64,000 nucleotides of DNA from Apilactobacillus waqarii. GTDB lineage: Bacteria; Bacillota; Bacilli; Lactobacillales; Lactobacillaceae. The DNA is taken from contig NZ_JAHQYH010000004.1 in NCBI RefSeq assembly GCF_019061205.1, positions 1 through 64,000 on the forward strand, given 5' to 3'. Both the position numbers and the translations under genes were made by a program. This document shows, piece after piece, positions 24,112-33,424 of this stretch. Numbering within the stretch: position 1 is the first letter of the stretch; the number at the start of each line of letters is the position of its first letter. The notes under the pieces were generated by a model. The model was not told the DNA's origin, did no database searches, and was given only the letters and a program-made list of their open reading frames with translations.

Positions 24112-25269
24112 TTATTTAATAGTTGCCTTTACTGATGATGTCTTCTTTTCAGTATCGGTCTTTTTATGATGTTTCTTTGTAGTCTTCTTGTTATCTTTAG
24201 CAACACCCTTAGGTAATACTAACTTCTTAGTTGGTTTTACGATTGATGCTGGGTGTTCAATAATGTGGCTTAGTGGATGTCCTGAAACGTTAACTAAGCA
24301 GAAGAATAAAGTAGCGATAGTTACTAACCAAGTAAATAGAACTGATGTCTTAGGCATCTTTTCACTAATTACTGAGCCGTAGAAACGCTTCTTAACCTTA
24401 GCGGCAACATGCTTGTCATCTGGATGTTGTGCTTGTTCTTCTTCAGTAACTTGTCTTTGGTATTCATCGATATCAAAGTCTTTTTGAATTTGTTTTTGTT
24501 CTGCTTCAAACTTAGCCTTATCTTTCTTAGATAGCTTCTTGAACCATTCAATAAATTCACGGTACTTAGTAGTTACTTCTTGAGTTTCACCGATCATTCT
24601 TAGCTTACCGTAGTTAATCCAAGCAACACGGTCACATAGGAATTCGATTTGTTTTAGTGAGTGAGAAACGAAGATAATAGTCTTACCTTGTTCTTTAAAA
24701 TCAGCAATCTTGTCCACACACTTTTGGTAGAAAGTATCATCCCCAACAGATAATGCTTCATCAATAATCAAGATATCTGGGTTAATGTGGACGGCAATTG
24801 AGAATCCTAAACGTGATTTCATACCTGATGAGTAACTCTTAACAGGTTGGTCCACGAAGTCACCAATATCAGCAAATGAAACGATGTCGTCCATTAATGC
24901 ATCGATTTCTTCGTTAGTTAAACCTTGCATTAATGACTTCAATCTGATGTTTTCTCTACCAGTTAGGTTTTTTCTTAGGCCTGCACTAATAGCAACGATT
25001 GAAGTGTCACCCTTTACATCAACATAACCAGTTGTTTGAGGAATAATTCCAGAAATAATGTTAGAAATAGTTGATTTACCTGAACCGTTAACACCGATTA
25101 AGCCAAGTGCCTCACCTGGTTTAACTTCAAAAGATACTCCCATTAGTGACCAGAAATGAGGAACATCAGTCTTAATGGAGAAAAATGATTTTAATTTATC
25201 AGCTTGTGTTTTGAACAAATCGTACTCTTTAGTTACGTTTTGAACCTTAATCTTATAATCTTCAGTCAT
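24112..25269 (-). CDS. tagH: teichoic acid export ABC transporter, ATP-binding subunit
   Basis: 385 residues. The ABC domain covers about 1-250: Walker A GVNGSGKS (59-66), signature YSSGMKSRLGF near 144, Walker B ILIIDEALSVGDD. The QADKLKSFF... insert before Walker A and the VSHSLKQIEFLCDRVAWINYGKLRMIG end are typical of TagH. A charged helical linker (250-310), one membrane helix (about 314-334) and a Lys/Thr-rich outside tail follow. It powers export of wall teichoic acid with TagG. The membrane partner tagG normally sits next to it; it is not adjacent here. Confidence 0.9.
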   Translation of the reverse strand: MTEDYKIKVQNVTKEYDLFKTQADKLKSFFSIKTDVPHFWSLMGVSFEVKPGEALGLIGVNGSGKSTISNIISGIIPQTTGYVDVKGDTSIVAISAGLRKNLTGRENIRLKSLMQGLTNEEIDALMDDIVSFADIGDFVDQPVKSYSSGMKSRLGFSIAVHINPDILIIDEALSVGDDTFYQKCVDKIADFKEQGKTIIFVSHSLKQIEFLCDRVAWINYGKLRMIGETQEVTTKYREFIEWFKKLSKKDKAKFEAEQKQIQKDFDIDEYQRQVTEEEQAQHPDDKHVAAKVKKRFYGSVISEKMPKTSVLFTWLVTIATLFFCLVNVSGHPLSHIIEHPASIVKPTKKLVLPKGVAKDNKKTTKKHHKKTDTEKKTSSVKATIK

Positions 25270-25334
25270 TCTTAATACTTCCTATATTTTATTTCGATTT
25301 AATCATTATAAAACTAACTACTAATTATATCAAA

Positions 25335-26957
25335 TTAATAAAAAAGTAGTGACTTGGCAGAAATCCAATAATTCTTATGATTTAAAACGATACGATACCA
25401 AGTAGTGTTGTACTCCGTTCTAATTCCCTTTAAATTAACGCTAACCTTGTAATCCTTTGGCACCTTCACTTGTGACCAAGCAGTCTTTTGAATGTGCTTA
25501 GAAGTACCAGGAATGTGGTTGTATAGAGCAAACTTACCGTAGTTGTTCAAATATGCATGACCTGATGCCTTTGAATAAACAGATGACTTAGTGGTTGTCT
25601 TCTTTTTTGCAACCTTCTTAGCCTTCTTTTTTGTAACTTTCTTTTTCGCTACTTTCTTTTCGGCCTTGTTATAAGTAACACCAGTCTTGTTTACCCAAAC
25701 ATCTCCTAGATTGGAAACATTAATACGATACCAAGTGTTTTCCTTACCGTGATAAGTGTAGGTAGCAATTTGGTTTACGTTAAATGTTTGATCCTTATAA
25801 CTATTAGAGGAGCCTAGTGATTTAGCTAATGTTTGAGAATTGAAAACATTGCTGTATAGTCCACGGTTTGCATGACTTAGCTTGGCCTTCCCATTGTATT
25901 GCTTAACGTGAATGGTTGGAAAATCAATGGCCTTAGCACTTACCCAATAACTCTTGGCATTCTTACTAGCCTTGATTCGATACCATGTAGTACTTGCACC
26001 CTTGTAGGTACGCACAGCTAAACAATCCACGTAGACGTTACTGCCTTCCTTTAGGTGACTAGGCCAGTTGCCAGTCACATTCTTAGCTGTAGTATCTTTA
26101 ACGTGAGTATATAAGTTGTAGTTTGCAAACTTAGATGATAATTGGAAAGTTTCTAGCGGATTACCATATGTATAAGTAGCAGTCGCTAGTGTTTTCTTAG
26201 GTTTTGTAGTTGTGGATTGAGTGTTAGTAGTATTGTTTGTGTTTGTTGTGTTGCTACTACTATTTGTACTTGGCGTACTTGGAGTATTTGTATTGGTATT
26301 AGTTGATGATGTATTACCGTCTAAGGCAGTTAGGTTATAAGTCTTAATTAGATTAATTAACTTAGTAGCATAACTTGGATCAGTTGCATAACCATCCTTT
26401 TGGATGTTGGTGGCAGCTTCGATTCCGTCCTTAGCTTGTGACTTAAATACGTTGGCATAACGTGAGTTAACAGTTAAGAAAGTGGCATATCCTTGAAGAC
26501 TGTCCACCACACTGTTGTAACTCTTGAAATATGCATAGGTGCTGTAAGCCTGGCCCTTGGAGTTGTATTCCGAGGTCTTTAACTTAACACCGGTACCATC
26601 AAATGATTTAATACCAAACAAGTTATTGGCAATTTGCGTCAAGTAACTGGTTCCATAACCACTTTCTAGCGCTGCTTGAGCAACCATTGTTGAAGCATAT
26701 AGATTATTGCTATTGGCAATAGATTGAGCAATTGGTGAAATTGTTGAAATAAAGTTGTCAGCAGTTAATTGTGATCCCAAAATGTTATTGATTGAAGAAG
26801 CAGCAGTAACATTTGTATTAACAGTAGCTGCAGTGGCAGTATTATTTGCACCATTGTCTAAATCATCCGCATGTGACACGTAAACATGTCCTGCTGAAAT
26901 AACTGCACTCGCACTCAAGACATACAGCAATGATTTGACGATCGGTTTTCTTCTCAT
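25335..26957 (-). CDS. secreted GH73 N-acetylglucosaminidase (autolysin) with SH3-like repeats
   Basis: 540 residues with a signal peptide (cleavage after HADD near 30). The GH73 domain spans about 60-235: QAALESGYGTSYL holds the catalytic Glu98, followed by NNLFGIK and the AYSTYAYF and GYATDPSYA motifs. A Ser/Thr/Asn-rich linker (about 237-265) leads to three SH3-like wall-binding repeats; between the second and third is a Lys-rich stretch (about 445-470) of KKVAKKK-type repeats that may bind anionic teichoic acids. It would cut the GlcNAc-MurNAc bond during cell separation. GGAGAG ribosome site. It follows a 40-residue basic ORF by 38 bases, possibly in one transcript. Confidence 0.9.
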   Translation of the reverse strand: MRRKPIVKSLLYVLSASAVISAGHVYVSHADDLDNGANNTATAATVNTNVTAASSINNILGSQLTADNFISTISPIAQSIANSNNLYASTMVAQAALESGYGTSYLTQIANNLFGIKSFDGTGVKLKTSEYNSKGQAYSTYAYFKSYNSVVDSLQGYATFLTVNSRYANVFKSQAKDGIEAATNIQKDGYATDPSYATKLINLIKTYNLTALDGNTSSTNTNTNTPSTPSTNSSSNTTNTNNTTNTQSTTTKPKKTLATATYTYGNPLETFQLSSKFANYNLYTHVKDTTAKNVTGNWPSHLKEGSNVYVDCLAVRTYKGASTTWYRIKASKNAKSYWVSAKAIDFPTIHVKQYNGKAKLSHANRGLYSNVFNSQTLAKSLGSSNSYKDQTFNVNQIATYTYHGKENTWYRINVSNLGDVWVNKTGVTYNKAEKKVAKKKVTKKKAKKVAKKKTTTKSSVYSKASGHAYLNNYGKFALYNHIPGTSKHIQKTAWSQVKVPKDYKVSVNLKGIRTEYNTTWYRIVLNHKNYWISAKSLLFY

Positions 26958-26995
26958 AATTATTCTCTCTCCATTAAAAATCTTTTTATTCTCTC

Positions 26996-27118
26996 TTATC
27001 TCTTTACGCCTCTTCGGCTAGCACTAAGGCGGTTTTGTTGCTCCTTGAACTTATTAAAAGTCTTGTCCGCCTTAGCTTGTTTATTCGAATTGTTTTTTGT
27101 TTTCTTGGTAAATTTCAT
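26996..27118 (-). CDS. 40-residue highly basic small protein
   Basis: ATG 27118 with GGGAG 8 bases upstream and a TAA stop at 26996-26998. The chain starts MKFTKKTKNNSNK and ends RLSASRRGVKR; 15 of 40 residues are Lys or Arg and only 2 are acidic. There is no hydrophobic segment, so it is cytoplasmic, and the charge suggests binding to RNA, ribosome or DNA. It precedes the GH73 gene. It is shorter than usual annotation cut-offs. Not recognised as a ribosomal protein. The strong ribosome site and clean frame support it; expression is not shown. Confidence 0.6.
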   Translation of the reverse strand: MKFTKKTKNNSNKQAKADKTFNKFKEQQNRLSASRRGVKR

Positions 27119-27212
27119 CAAAAACACTCCCAGTTAATGATTATAACATGTCACAGTAAATTTTTATAAAATCTTATAAGAAAAATTAGTCTCTTTTTAA
27201 TTTTAATCAAAT

Positions 27213-27241
27213 AAAAAAGAGTGCTCAAGGCACCCTTTTGA
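27213..27241 (-). terminator. terminator of glmS
   Basis: On minus, AAGGGTGC and GCACTCTT pair around a 5-nt loop, followed by a T-run. Confidence 0.75.
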
Positions 27242-27249
27242 TTATTAAA

Positions 27250-29073
27250 TTATTGAACAGTAACACTCTTAGCAAGGTTTCTTGGATGGTCAACATCTAA
27301 GCCCTTGTTCAAACTAGTGTAGTAAGCCAATAGTTGAGCAGGAATAACACTCAATAGTGGTGTTAATAGTTGATCAACGTCCGGAATAACGATGTCATCG
27401 TTATCCTTAGCAAGTGATTCAGTAGCAATGGTAATTGCCTTAGCACCACGCGCCATAGTTTCTTCTAAGTTACTTCTAGTCAAACCAGCAGTGTTTGATT
27501 GAGTAATGATACCAACAACTGGTGTGTTTTCTTCAATCAAAGCAATGGTTCCGTGTTTTAATTCTCCTGAAGCAAAACCTTCAGCTAGAATGTATGAAAT
27601 TTCCTTTAGTTTCAATGATGATTCTAGTGAAACGAAGTAGTCAATTCCTCTACCAATGTAGAATGCACGGTTAGCATTTACGAAGTACTTCTTAGAAATT
27701 TCGTTAATCATTTCCTTTTCGTCAACGATTGATTGCATACCAGTAGCAACGAAACCTAATTGTTGCTTCAAGTTGAAGTCCTTAGCTGCCTTAACTTCTG
27801 ATGATTCACCTAAAGCCTTAGCTAGGATTGCTTCAACAGTGATTTGAGCTGTGTATGCCTTAGTTGATGCAACTGAGATTTCTGGACCAGCATGTAATAG
27901 TAGTGTGTAGTTTGATTCACGTGAAAGTGTTGAGTTAGCAACGTTTGTAATTGTTAAACTCTTGTAGCCTAATTGGTTTAGGTTAACTAATACTTCACGA
28001 CTATCAGCTGTTTCACCACTTTGACTTAGGAAGATAAAGAATGGTTTCTTTGAAAGTAGTGGCATGTTGTAAGCAAATTCTGAAGAAACGTGTACTTCAG
28101 TAGGTACTTGTGCCAACTTTTCGAATAGTTCCTTACCAACTAAACCGGCATGGTAACTAGTACCAGCAGCGATGATGTATAAACGGTCTGATTCTTTAAT
28201 TGAGTCTAATAGGTCATCTTCAATTACTGGATCACCGTTTTCGTTTAGGTATTCAGCTGAAAGCTTTCTCATAACGTTTGGTTGTTCGTCAATTTCTTTT
28301 AGCATGTAGTATGGATAAGTACCCTTGTCGGTGTCACTAGCATCGATATCAACGTGGAATGGTTGTCTATCGGTTACGACTTCACCATCTTTGTTTTCGA
28401 TAGTTACTGAATCTGGTTTAACAGTCACAAAGTCACCGTCGTCCAATTCTAGGAAGTCATGAGTAACATTTAGCATTGCTAGAGAATCTGAACATACAAC
28501 GTTGCAGTCTTCACCTAGACCGATTAATAGCGGACTCTTGTTCTTAGCAACGTAGATAGTATTTGGTTCTTCTCTATCCATTAATTGGAATGCGTATGAA
28601 GCACCCTTTAGTAGTGATAGAGTCTTCTTAAATGCTTCCTTAGCATTTAGATTTTCAGTTACAGCGAAGTGATCAACTAATTGAACAACAACTTCTGTAT
28701 CTGTTTGTGAAGTGAATTCAACGTCACTTAGGTATTTTTCCTTTAGATCACGGTAGTTTTCGATAACACCATTGTGAACTAGGTAGAATCTCTTGTCTTG
28801 TGAGAAGTGAGGATGTGCGTTTTCGACAGTTACTCCCCCATGAGTAGCCCATCTAGTATGCGCAATTCCTGCACTTCCGTTAATCTTCATATCATTTACG
28901 GCGTCTCTTAGATTACTAATCGCACCGGTTCTCTTTACAAGGTAATCTTTCTTACCTTCATCGTTTACGTATAATCCAGCAGAATCATAACCACGGTATT
29001 CTAGCTTTTGTAAACCATTAACTAAAATATCAACGGCATTTTTGTTCCCTGTTACACCAACAATTCCACACAT
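27250..29073 (-). CDS. glmS: glutamine--fructose-6-phosphate aminotransferase (isomerising)
   Basis: 607 residues from ATG 29073 (AAAGGA 9 bases upstream), so that the mature protein begins with the catalytic Cys2 (MCGIVGVTG). The N-terminal glutaminase domain (1-240) shows YRGYDSAG and HTRWATHG; two SIS sugar isomerase domains follow (about 285-420 and 455-590), and the end is DHPRNLAKSVTVQ, the conserved C-tail. It makes glucosamine-6-phosphate, the first committed step to UDP-GlcNAc. Transcribed separately from glmM, with its own promoters and possible NagR-type sites. No glmS ribozyme core was seen upstream. Confidence 0.97.
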   Translation of the reverse strand: MCGIVGVTGNKNAVDILVNGLQKLEYRGYDSAGLYVNDEGKKDYLVKRTGAISNLRDAVNDMKINGSAGIAHTRWATHGGVTVENAHPHFSQDKRFYLVHNGVIENYRDLKEKYLSDVEFTSQTDTEVVVQLVDHFAVTENLNAKEAFKKTLSLLKGASYAFQLMDREEPNTIYVAKNKSPLLIGLGEDCNVVCSDSLAMLNVTHDFLELDDGDFVTVKPDSVTIENKDGEVVTDRQPFHVDIDASDTDKGTYPYYMLKEIDEQPNVMRKLSAEYLNENGDPVIEDDLLDSIKESDRLYIIAAGTSYHAGLVGKELFEKLAQVPTEVHVSSEFAYNMPLLSKKPFFIFLSQSGETADSREVLVNLNQLGYKSLTITNVANSTLSRESNYTLLLHAGPEISVASTKAYTAQITVEAILAKALGESSEVKAAKDFNLKQQLGFVATGMQSIVDEKEMINEISKKYFVNANRAFYIGRGIDYFVSLESSLKLKEISYILAEGFASGELKHGTIALIEENTPVVGIITQSNTAGLTRSNLEETMARGAKAITIATESLAKDNDDIVIPDVDQLLTPLLSVIPAQLLAYYTSLNKGLDVDHPRNLAKSVTVQ

Positions 29074-29152
29074 ATTATATTTTCCTTTCACTCTTTATTT
29101 ATTAATTGTTTTAAATAAATTTATATCTTTTTTATCATTTTCGACATATTCT

Positions 29153-29195
29153 AGATTACAAGTTTTAATTATCAATGTCAATTGATAAATGTCAA
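29153..29195 (-). promoter_or_regulatory. two overlapping promoters of glmS
   Basis: Distal: TTGACA (29195-29190), 16-base spacer, GATAAT (29173-29168). Proximal: TTGACA (29181-29176), 17-base spacer, TAATCT (29158-29153). Both read toward glmS on the minus strand. Confidence 0.65.
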
Positions 29196-29332
29196 ATTGG
29201 TATAGTTTATGCAAAAAAAGTAAAAAATTGCGTCATGTTGGTATCAATAAGCATAATAGAAACAAAAATTAAGATTAAATTCGACTCATTTTATACCATT
29301 TATAAAATTGGTATGGACAAATTCACGGTAAA
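29194..29332. promoter_or_regulatory. repeated AATTGGTAT sites, NagR-like operators of glmS
   Basis: AAATTGGTATAG (29194-29205) abuts and overlaps the distal -35 of glmS. AATTGGTATGGACAAATT (29315-29332) and an opposite-facing TATACCATTT (29301-29310) lie further upstream. They resemble the GntR-family NagR (dre) sites known to control glmS and nag genes in streptococci. No regulator gene is nearby; the assignment is inferred. Confidence 0.5.
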
Positions 29333-29342
29333 AAATGACAAT

Positions 29343-29372
29343 AAAAAAAGCAATCTAATTAGATTGCTTTTA
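29343..29372 (-). terminator. terminator of the cdaA-cdaR-glmM operon
   Basis: Stem AAAAGCAATCT/AGATTGCTTTT with a 4-nt loop, just downstream of glmM. Confidence 0.85.
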
Positions 29373-29377
29373 ATTTT

Positions 29378-30730
29378 TTATTCAATTCCAAAACGTTCTT
29401 GAACAACGTCTGCAATACGTTTAGTGTAGCCATCTACTAATTCTTGTGTTGGGGCTTCTGCCATCACACGTAGAAGTGGTTCAGTACCACTAGGACGAAC
29501 TAGAACACGACCGTCACCGTTCATTTCTTTTTCAACTTCAGCGATAACTGCTTTAACTTGATCATCAGCTTGAGCACCATCTTTGTCGCTAACCTTAACG
29601 TTGATTAGTTGTTGTGGATACTTAGTTACTTCACCAGCAAGTTCTGATAACTTCTTACCAGTGTCCTTCATTACGTGTAGTAATTGTAAACTGGTTAGTA
29701 ATCCATCACCGGTAGTGTTGAAGTCTAAGAAGACGATGTGTCCTGATTGTTCTCCCCCTAAGTTGTAACCAGATTTGTTCATTTCTTCAACAACATATCT
29801 GTCTCCAACCTTGGTTTGAACATTGTGCATACCGTTTGCTTCCATTGCCTTGTACATACCTAAGTTACTCATAACTGTAGTTACCACAGTGTCTTGTTTT
29901 AAACGACCGTGATCTGACATGTACTTACCACAAATGTACATAATCTTGTCACCGTCGACTAGTTCACCGTTTTCATCAACAGCTAAACAACGGTCACCAT
30001 CACCATCAAATGCTAGTCCAATTTCAGCACCTTGTTCGACAACCATCTTTTGTAGTTGTTCTGGGTGAGTTGAACCAACTTGGTCGTTAATGTTAATACC
30101 ATTTGGCATAGTTGCCATGGTTTCAAATTCGATACCTAAGTCAGCGTATAAACGAGATACTAAATTGCTTGTTGCACCGTTTGCTGAGTCAACGCAAATC
30201 TTCATGCCTGATAAATCATCAGGAACAGTTTGTTCTAGGAAACGAATGTATTTTTGACTACCTTCTGAATAATCATCAACGCTACCTAGACCCTTAGCTG
30301 ATGGACGTGGTAAATCATCCTTGTCAGCTTCTAGAATTGCTTCAATTTCTTCTTCTAATTCATCTGATAACTTGTAACCATCTGAACCGAAGAACTTGAT
30401 ACCGTTGTATTCCGCTGGGTTATGTGATGCTGTAATCATAACACCGGCAGCAGCACCTTGAGTTCTAACAAGGTATGCAACACCTGGAGTTGTAACAACA
30501 CCCAATTGAAGAACTTCAATTCCGACTGATAGTAGACCAGCAATTAAAGCACTTTCTAGCATTTGACCAGAAATTCTTGTGTCTCTAGCAACTAATACTT
30601 GGGGTTGTCCTTCTGCTTGGCTGTGCTTGGTTAAAATGTAACCACCAGCACGTCCACATTTAAAAGCTAGTTCAGGGCTTAAATCTTTATTAGCTACCCC
30701 TCTAACTCCGTCTGTTCCAAAATACTTCAT
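29378..30730 (-). CDS. glmM: phosphoglucosamine mutase
   Basis: 450 residues from ATG 30730 ([15 protein letters not shown] upstream). The phosphoserine loop is [15 protein letters not shown] (about 98-112), the Mg-binding loop DGDGDRC near 240, the sugar loop GGEQSGH and the phosphate loop [12 protein letters not shown] near the C-terminus. It converts glucosamine-6-phosphate to the 1-phosphate. Third gene of the conserved cdaA-cdaR-glmM operon; in other Firmicutes GlmM binds CdaA and lowers c-di-AMP synthesis, linking wall precursor supply and nucleotide signalling. Confidence 0.97.
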   Translation of the reverse strand: MKYFGTDGVRGVANKDLSPELAFKCGRAGGYILTKHSQAEGQPQVLVARDTRISGQMLESALIAGLLSVGIEVLQLGVVTTPGVAYLVRTQGAAAGVMITASHNPAEYNGIKFFGSDGYKLSDELEEEIEAILEADKDDLPRPSAKGLGSVDDYSEGSQKYIRFLEQTVPDDLSGMKICVDSANGATSNLVSRLYADLGIEFETMATMPNGININDQVGSTHPEQLQKMVVEQGAEIGLAFDGDGDRCLAVDENGELVDGDKIMYICGKYMSDHGRLKQDTVVTTVMSNLGMYKAMEANGMHNVQTKVGDRYVVEEMNKSGYNLGGEQSGHIVFLDFNTTGDGLLTSLQLLHVMKDTGKKLSELAGEVTKYPQQLINVKVSDKDGAQADDQVKAVIAEVEKEMNGDGRVLVRPSGTEPLLRVMAEAPTQELVDGYTKRIADVVQERFGIE

Positions 30731-30766
30731 AATTTTATCTCCATTCATCATTCGATTCTTTAAAAT

Positions 30767-31726
30767 CTATTGTGGAATAACTGTTACTTTAATATTTTCA
30801 GGATCGAAACCAGTAACGTTATTTAGATTCTTATCTAATTCCACATTAACCACTTTCTTTGATGTAATTCCAGAAACATCAACATAAGCGACTACATTAT
30901 CAATTGATTCTAGCTCTTTTTTCGTTCCAAAAACCTTCACCTTATCAGTGTCTGATGTTAGTTCATAGTTTTGGTTACTAGAGCCATTTTCAACTTTTAG
31001 TTTTAGTGAAACGTTTTTATTATTTCCACTACTTATTGGCAAATTAACAGAAGTTGTTGATGGCGTCAAGATGACGTTAACAATTCGACCCTTTGAGTCT
31101 AATGCTTCTAAAACAGCTGAAGAGCTAACTGACTTCTTGGTGTTTTGTGGAATGCTTAGCTTAGCAACAACTTGCTTAATCTTAGCAATTTCGTTGGCTG
31201 CTCCAGTCACTTTGACCTTGTTAGTTCCTAGGACTGGTTTGCCAGCTGAATAACCGTCAGCAATGTTAGCTGATTCGTATTCGGCTTTAACTGGGAATTC
31301 CACTGTCTTTCTAGGTTGAATATTAACGTAGATATAACTTGGGTTCATGTAGTATCTTAATTCGTTATTTAAACCATCTTGATACAAACGAACCTTATGA
31401 GTTCCCACACCTAGTCTGGAAAGATCAGCGTAAACCTTAAAGTTTTGTGTATTGACTGTGGTAGTAACTAACGCTGTGGGTCCTACAATCTTAACTGATA
31501 CCTTTTCAGGATATCCGGTAACAAAGTATTTGCTGTTATCAACGTTTAATTGTAGTGGCACTGAGATATTAGCTGACTTGTTAGAAGTCAATTGAGTAAT
31601 GTCTTCAGAGCTACCATAGTTACTGCCTGAACCAAAAAGTTTTGATTGGTTAACATAAGCAAATAATAAGATTGCAAAAATCAATGCCAATAATCTTAGG
31701 TACCATGGGCTATTAAACTTCTTCAT
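30767..31726 (-). CDS. cdaR: CdaA regulatory protein, YbbR-domain
   Basis: 319 residues from an ATG that shares its A with the TAA of cdaA, so translation is coupled. One N-terminal membrane helix (about 9-27, YLRLLALIFAILLFAYVN) anchors an extracytoplasmic region of about three YbbR repeats, each with VPLQLN-, FPVKAEYE- or VSLKLKVEN-like strands and a KVKVTGA or KVSVKIVGP element. It regulates the diadenylate cyclase CdaA in the membrane. The repeats are otherwise standard. Confidence 0.93.
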   Translation of the reverse strand: MKKFNSPWYLRLLALIFAILLFAYVNQSKLFGSGSNYGSSEDITQLTSNKSANISVPLQLNVDNSKYFVTGYPEKVSVKIVGPTALVTTTVNTQNFKVYADLSRLGVGTHKVRLYQDGLNNELRYYMNPSYIYVNIQPRKTVEFPVKAEYESANIADGYSAGKPVLGTNKVKVTGAANEIAKIKQVVAKLSIPQNTKKSVSSSAVLEALDSKGRIVNVILTPSTTSVNLPISSGNNKNVSLKLKVENGSSNQNYELTSDTDKVKVFGTKKELESIDNVVAYVDVSGITSKKVVNVELDKNLNNVTGFDPENIKVTVIPQ

Positions 31727-32571
31727 TACTTTTGCCCCCCTGTTGATTGCTTGATTTTGTCGAACCAATTAAAGATGGTTGTAAATAAGTTCTTATTCAT
31801 TGAATCTTGCTTAGTAATCAATTGATCACGTAAGAACTTCATATAGTCGTCCTTATTCATTCCACGTAATAACTCGTTGTTCTTCGTAATTGATACTTCC
31901 CCTGTTTCTTCAGAGATAACAATGGTTAAGGCATCAGTTACTTCAGAAATACCAACGGCTGCACGGTGTCTAGTTCCCAATTCCTTTGGAATTAGGTTAC
32001 TTTGTGACAATGGTAGGTATGCAGCTGCTACGGCGACACGGTTATTACTGATAATAACGGCACCATCATGCAATGGTGTGTTTGGAATAAATGTATTAAT
32101 CAAAAGTTCACCAGTGATATCAGCATCTAACTTAATTCCAGTTTCGATGTAGTCTTCCAATCCGGTATCCATTTGAATGGTCATTAAAGCACCAATTCTA
32201 CGCTTTGACATATATTGGATGGCTTTATCAAGTTCCAAAATCATCTTTTCATTTTCAACGTTTTGATTTTGTGCGTGCTTAATAATTGAACCACGACCTA
32301 AATGTTCTAGGCCACGTCTGATTTCAGGTTGGAAAATAATAATAATCGCGATAACTCCCCAGTTAATAACTTGGTCAGTTAAGTATGATACGGTTGTGAA
32401 TCCGAAGATTACACTGATAATTTTGACAATGGCAATTACTAAAACACCACGGAATAATTGGACAGCTTTTGTGCCCTTAAGTAAGATAATCACCTCATAG
32501 ATAATGAACCAAACAACTAAGATATCTAAAAGGTTGCTTAGTGTTAAGATGTTACTCCAATTTATCCCCAT
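31726..32571 (-). CDS. cdaA: diadenylate cyclase, c-di-AMP synthase
   Basis: 281 residues. Three N-terminal membrane helices (about 10-30, 38-58, 68-80) are followed by the DisA_N/DAC domain with the catalytic DGA (169-171, in PLHDGAVII) and RHR (201-203, in LGTRHRAAVG). It condenses two ATP into c-di-AMP, the K+/osmotic signal of Firmicutes. GGAGGA ribosome site 6 bases before ATG. First gene of cdaA-cdaR-glmM. Confidence 0.97.
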   Translation of the reverse strand: MGINWSNILTLSNLLDILVVWFIIYEVIILLKGTKAVQLFRGVLVIAIVKIISVIFGFTTVSYLTDQVINWGVIAIIIIFQPEIRRGLEHLGRGSIIKHAQNQNVENEKMILELDKAIQYMSKRRIGALMTIQMDTGLEDYIETGIKLDADITGELLINTFIPNTPLHDGAVIISNNRVAVAAAYLPLSQSNLIPKELGTRHRAAVGISEVTDALTIVISEETGEVSITKNNELLRGMNKDDYMKFLRDQLITKQDSMNKNLFTTIFNWFDKIKQSTGGQK

Positions 32572-32731
32572 ACCTATTCCTCCATAATTTCATTCATACT
32601 CTATATTATATCACTCATTTTCGTTTATTTTTAGCATTATCATTTTTGATAGAATTTTTAAGTAATAATCATTCAATATTTGCCGTTTAAGGTTTAAAAT
32701 AGGGTTAACAATATATTGAGGGGTCCAAATC

Positions 32732-33394
32732 ATGTTTAAAAACGCACGTTGGCAAGTACGCCTATTTTTCATTTTGTGGATAATATTTTTATTCGTGGTC
32801 GCAAAGCCACCGTTTGAATTTTTAGTATTAAACACCTTCTTGGGTTACATCCCCATTGAACTGAGTTTGGAACTAACAAATAAGTACGTTGAAAAGTCAT
32901 GGATTTTTTGGCCAATCTTTGCACTTTGGTTAATTTTCTATCCAAATGCTCCCTACCTATTGACCGACTTATTCCATTTATCACTACTTCAACCATATGG
33001 AACGAACGGACTACTAAGATTATCAGCTCACATGTGGATGAACTATTCATTCTTAATGATTAGTGCTTTAGGATGTTCAATGCTTGGTTTCTACGGATTA
33101 TTCCAAATCGTAAACCGTTGCTTCGCATTCTTCTCAATCCATTCTAAAGTGGCGAAAGTGTTGCTAATCTTTGCTTTAAACGTCGTTTCATCAATTGGAA
33201 TTTACGTTGGTAGATTCCTTAGATTCCACACCATCTACTTATTATTCTCACCTCGCTTGGTGATCAAACAATTAACTGAGATGTGGACGTTGAAAATGTT
33301 AGTATTTGTCGTAATCATGACAATCGTTCAATGCTTTATCTACTGGATTTTATACCTAATTCTAAAAGATGTGAAAGAATCAAAAGAATCATAA
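32732..33394 (+). CDS. DUF1361 membrane protein
   Basis: 220 residues with six to seven membrane helices. The motif ALWLIFYPNAPYLLTDLFHL (about 69-88) is the DUF1361 hallmark, and GRFLRFHTIYLLFSP (near 167) is the second conserved block. Function is unknown in the family. It converges on the antiporter gene and shares a terminator. Confidence 0.85.
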   Translation: MFKNARWQVRLFFILWIIFLFVVAKPPFEFLVLNTFLGYIPIELSLELTNKYVEKSWIFWPIFALWLIFYPNAPYLLTDLFHLSLLQPYGTNGLLRLSAHMWMNYSFLMISALGCSMLGFYGLFQIVNRCFAFFSIHSKVAKVLLIFALNVVSSIGIYVGRFLRFHTIYLLFSPRLVIKQLTEMWTLKMLVFVVIMTIVQCFIYWILYLILKDVKESKES

Positions 33395-33424
33395 AAAGAC
33401 AGTCAATATGGCTGTCTTTTTTTA
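33393..33424. terminator. bidirectional terminator
   Basis: Stem AAAGACAGTC/GGCTGTCTTT with G-U pairing and A/T-runs, between converging genes. Confidence 0.8.

Noticed and set aside
29074-29377. glmS ribozyme upstream of glmS
   Set aside because: The conserved ribozyme core was not seen; the region looks like promoter plus operator sites.
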